From NCBI GenBank assembly GCA_020632635.1, contig JACKFE010000005.1:124001-188000 (forward strand): DNA of 64,000 nt. The letters run 5' to 3'. This document shows, in pieces, positions 62,109 to 64,000 of the stretch. The position numbers were made by a program, and so were the translations under genes. Position 1 is the first letter of the stretch. Each line of letters begins with the position of its first letter. Below the pieces are notes generated by a model, which was not told the DNA's origin, searched no databases, and was given only the letters and a program-made list of their open reading frames with translations. The DNA is from Nitrospiraceae bacterium. GTDB lineage: Bacteria; Nitrospirota; Nitrospiria; Nitrospirales; UBA8639.

Positions 62109-63469
62109 GGTCGCTCCATCCGAGAGGACTCGTGGTGCGTTGGGGAGTGGGCGGGATGTACGTGTCCATGCTCTTCCGGGAGCGCTGAATCCTGAGAGTC
62201 GGCGAGTGGTCCTCCGGTCAGTTCTTCCAACCTCGCAACAGCTTTTTCGTGTTCGACCATTTCCCCATGAAGCTCTAACTCGTTTTCCTGAAGAGTCAGC
62301 AAATTATTCAGGAGAGTGAGAAAGTCCACTTTGTCCACGCTATACCCCGCCTGGGCCGATTGGAGGGCAAGGGTTGCCTGGGGAATAATGGCTTCCCCGA
62401 CAATTTTGACGAGTCGCGTCGCTCGTTGAGCGCGTTCAAATGCGTCTTTCACCTGAAACAACAGTTCTTGCCGGGTGGCTGTGAGATCCTCGCGCGCCCG
62501 CGCGAGATCTGCGACGGCTTGGTTGACACCTTCCCGCTGTTTCGTTTGATAAAACAGGGGAATCTGTATCCCAAACATGATCTGGTAGCCGTTCTCGTTT
62601 ATTCGTTCGTTGCGGGTGCCCAATGCGCTGAGGTTGAAGTCCGGAAAATATTCTTTTCTGGCGAGAGAGACCGACTCCTCCCCTTGTGCGACACTTTTAG
62701 CCGAAGCCAGGAGAAGAGGTGAGAAGGCTTCTGCCCGCTTGGCCAGTTCAGGGAGATCCTGATGTATCGGTGTAAGGTGAATGTTTTCCGGTGTTCCAAG
62801 TGGTCCGATCGGTGGGCGGTTCAGTATTCGATTTATCTCGGCATGCAGACTTTCTTTTTTTTGTTCCAGCACCGCCAGCCGATCGAGCACTCGTGAGAGT
62901 TCCACCTGAGCGCGAAACACATCCTGCTGTGCCGTCTTGCCGACACTATACCGGGCATTGGCGGTCTTCTCGAATTGCATGAGAAGTCGTTTGTTCTTTT
63001 CGACGATTTCGATGCCTTTATGAATAAAATGAAGGTCCCAATAATGTTGCTTCAGGCGGGAAATGACATTGAGCCGGGTGGCGTAGTACATCTGCTCAAT
63101 CCGATCGGCATGGCGAGCGGCCACTTCTCCCTTGATGCCAAGTTTTCCCGGGAAAGGGAATTTCTGACTGAATCCGTAGACCGGGCCCTCCAGCGGTTCC
63201 ATCATGGGCATGCGTTGATACCCCAGGAGCATCTGTGGGTCAGGAAGGGTTTGAACCTGAGGAACGATGGCTTGCGAAGACTCCCACCGTCGTCTGGCTG
63301 CTTGAATGTCCGGATTGTGTTGTAGAGCTTCTTCCATAAGTTCTTGAAGATTTAGCGAATAGGTGGATGCGAAGGCAGCCCAGGACGAAAATCCTGGCAG
63401 GAACAGCAGGCTATTCCATACAAAAATGAGAAGAAGGAAACGCAAACGACAATGTGAAAATGAGTTCAT
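62105..63469 (-). CDS. cusC: Outer membrane efflux channel CusC (TolC family)
   Basis: A 454-residue TolC-type protein with a signal peptide (about 1-34, ending SSWAA). The mature part has the long helices and beta strands of outer membrane factors (ALQHNPDIQAARRRWESSQA and the mirrored second repeat YSVDKVDFLTLLNNLLTLQE). Unlike E. coli CusC it seems to have no lipobox cysteine. The C terminus is rich in histidine (EEHGHVHPAHSPTHHE), which could bind metal, an unusual tail for this family. ATG start at 63469; its 3' end overlaps cusB by four bases. Confidence 0.88.
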   Translation of the reverse strand: MNSFSHCRLRFLLLIFVWNSLLFLPGFSSWAAFASTYSLNLQELMEEALQHNPDIQAARRRWESSQAIVPQVQTLPDPQMLLGYQRMPMMEPLEGPVYGFSQKFPFPGKLGIKGEVAARHADRIEQMYYATRLNVISRLKQHYWDLHFIHKGIEIVEKNKRLLMQFEKTANARYSVGKTAQQDVFRAQVELSRVLDRLAVLEQKKESLHAEINRILNRPPIGPLGTPENIHLTPIHQDLPELAKRAEAFSPLLLASAKSVAQGEESVSLARKEYFPDFNLSALGTRNERINENGYQIMFGIQIPLFYQTKQREGVNQAVADLARAREDLTATRQELLFQVKDAFERAQRATRLVKIVGEAIIPQATLALQSAQAGYSVDKVDFLTLLNNLLTLQENELELHGEMVEHEKAVARLEELTGGPLADSQDSALPEEHGHVHPAHSPTHHESSRMERP

Positions 63470-63567
63470 GACAGGCCCTCGTGTGACCAGGGGTAATCAA
63501 ACAATTAATCGTCCGGAACTCCGAATGATTTACGGATCCGTACGACGCCCGTTCAGTTAAGAGGAAC

Positions 63568-63915
63568 TCAATTCAACAAGGCAGAGTACAACAGGAAAGG
63601 GGGCGGATAAGAAGAATTGGAAGGAATGGTTGAAGTAAATAGCCTGTGTGGCGTGATGTGATTGAGTGGATTGACAACGCGGAACCCTGTGTCAATTAAC
63701 AGAGGAGAATTCCCATCCTTCCCGGCCTCTGAAGAGCTTTTGAGTTGGTCGGGGCAGATTTCTTGGGGAATCTGGGAGGAGTGGGGAGAAGGGTCCGATG
63801 AGCTTTGGGCATGAGCCGGAGTGTCCCCCATCGGGCAAGAAGCCCCAACGACTCCGCACACCATAAAGGCTATGAGAAGGAATACAGTTAACGGTAATGG
63901 GATTTTTGGTGACAC
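63568..63915 (-). CDS. Small exported protein at the head of the Cus operon
   Basis: A 115-residue protein with an N-terminal signal-like hydrophobic stretch (about 8-24). The mature part is serine- and proline-rich with cysteines C27 and C54 and a nearby methionine (CPMGDTPAHAQ). I know no family. It lies 98 bases upstream of cusC on the same strand and is probably in the same transcript, so a link to metal handling is plausible. The start is GTG 63915 with no clear ribosome site. A start outside the window is not possible to exclude, since only 85 bases remain upstream. Confidence 0.5.
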   Translation of the reverse strand: MSPKIPLPLTVFLLIAFMVCGVVGASCPMGDTPAHAQSSSDPSPHSSQIPQEICPDQLKSSSEAGKDGNSPLLIDTGFRVVNPLNHITPHRLFTSTIPSNSSYPPPFLLYSALLN

Positions 63916-64000
63916 GAATGTTTTTATCCGGAAATTCTGATCTTTAAACTGCCTAAAATCTTTTCTTTTTACTTTACATGGATTGCCAGTATGAGTCCAG

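Overview
The window is a gene-dense 64 kb stretch of chromosome from a Gram-negative bacterium. LpxD, a Pal-type lipoprotein, an Slp lipoprotein and a Cus-type tripartite efflux system all point to an outer membrane. Base composition looks close to half GC by eye, and GTG and TTG starts are common. Gene content (EF-P/AccB/AccC cluster, isolated Lhr, copper efflux, blue copper protein, many small lineage-specific exported proteins) fits Nitrospirota, perhaps a marine-type Nitrospira. That placement is inference from general gene content, because the window holds no rRNA or nitrite-oxidation marker. Almost everything is housekeeping or envelope biology. I found no prophage, transposase, CRISPR array or integrase.

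Layout. 0-7 kb: hemW, a two-nuclease protein, then aroQ, efp, accB, accC and thiE, all on +. 6.7-14.3 kb: mostly - strand, with bioD and an SDR, a 1001-residue PutA, an orphan protein and a dienelactone-hydrolase relative that has lost its catalytic residues. 14.9-20.7 kb: small and regulatory genes, namely a lysine-rich protein with a sigma-like N terminus, a divergent ClpS, a nucleotide-sugar epimerase, a Pal-like lipoprotein, tRNA-Leu(TAA), two STAS proteins plus a STAS relic, and a small HEAT protein. 20.9-28.9 kb: potABCD in one overlapping operon, peptide deformylase, an MsbA-like exporter and yacG. 29-31.7 kb: a coupled - strand operon of beta-ketoacyl synthase, acyl carrier protein and lpxD.

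32-45 kb: a VanZ-like protein, a full-length Lhr helicase, a membrane-anchored MutS-like ATPase, prmA, a two-gene unknown operon that includes a 55-residue Trp-rich protein, a TPR protein, a Mug-type glycosylase, an HtrA-like protease and a geranylgeranyl-reductase-family flavoprotein. 45-57 kb: Uup-type ABC-F, a Sel1 protein, a cluster of tiny basic ORFs, Slp, a PNPOx-fold protein, a blue copper protein, a B12-type radical SAM protein and a SWIM-SNF2 helicase. 57.4-64 kb: a - strand copper/silver efflux operon (small exported protein, cusC, cusB, cusA), followed by a relic of the C terminus of a copper P-type ATPase.

How genes connect. AccB and AccC are the biotin-dependent half of acetyl-CoA carboxylase, and BioD nearby makes the biotin precursor. 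The KAS/ACP/LpxD trio suggests a dedicated acyl supply for lipid A or a related lipid. The copper theme recurs in the blue copper protein, the Cus operon and the ATPase relic. The best leads for something undescribed are catalytically dead or altered family members (the DLH-like protein, ClpS, one STAS protein), the membrane MutS-like ATPase, the sigma-like/lysine-rich fusion and the tiny unknown genes. No single region is a clear new multi-gene system.
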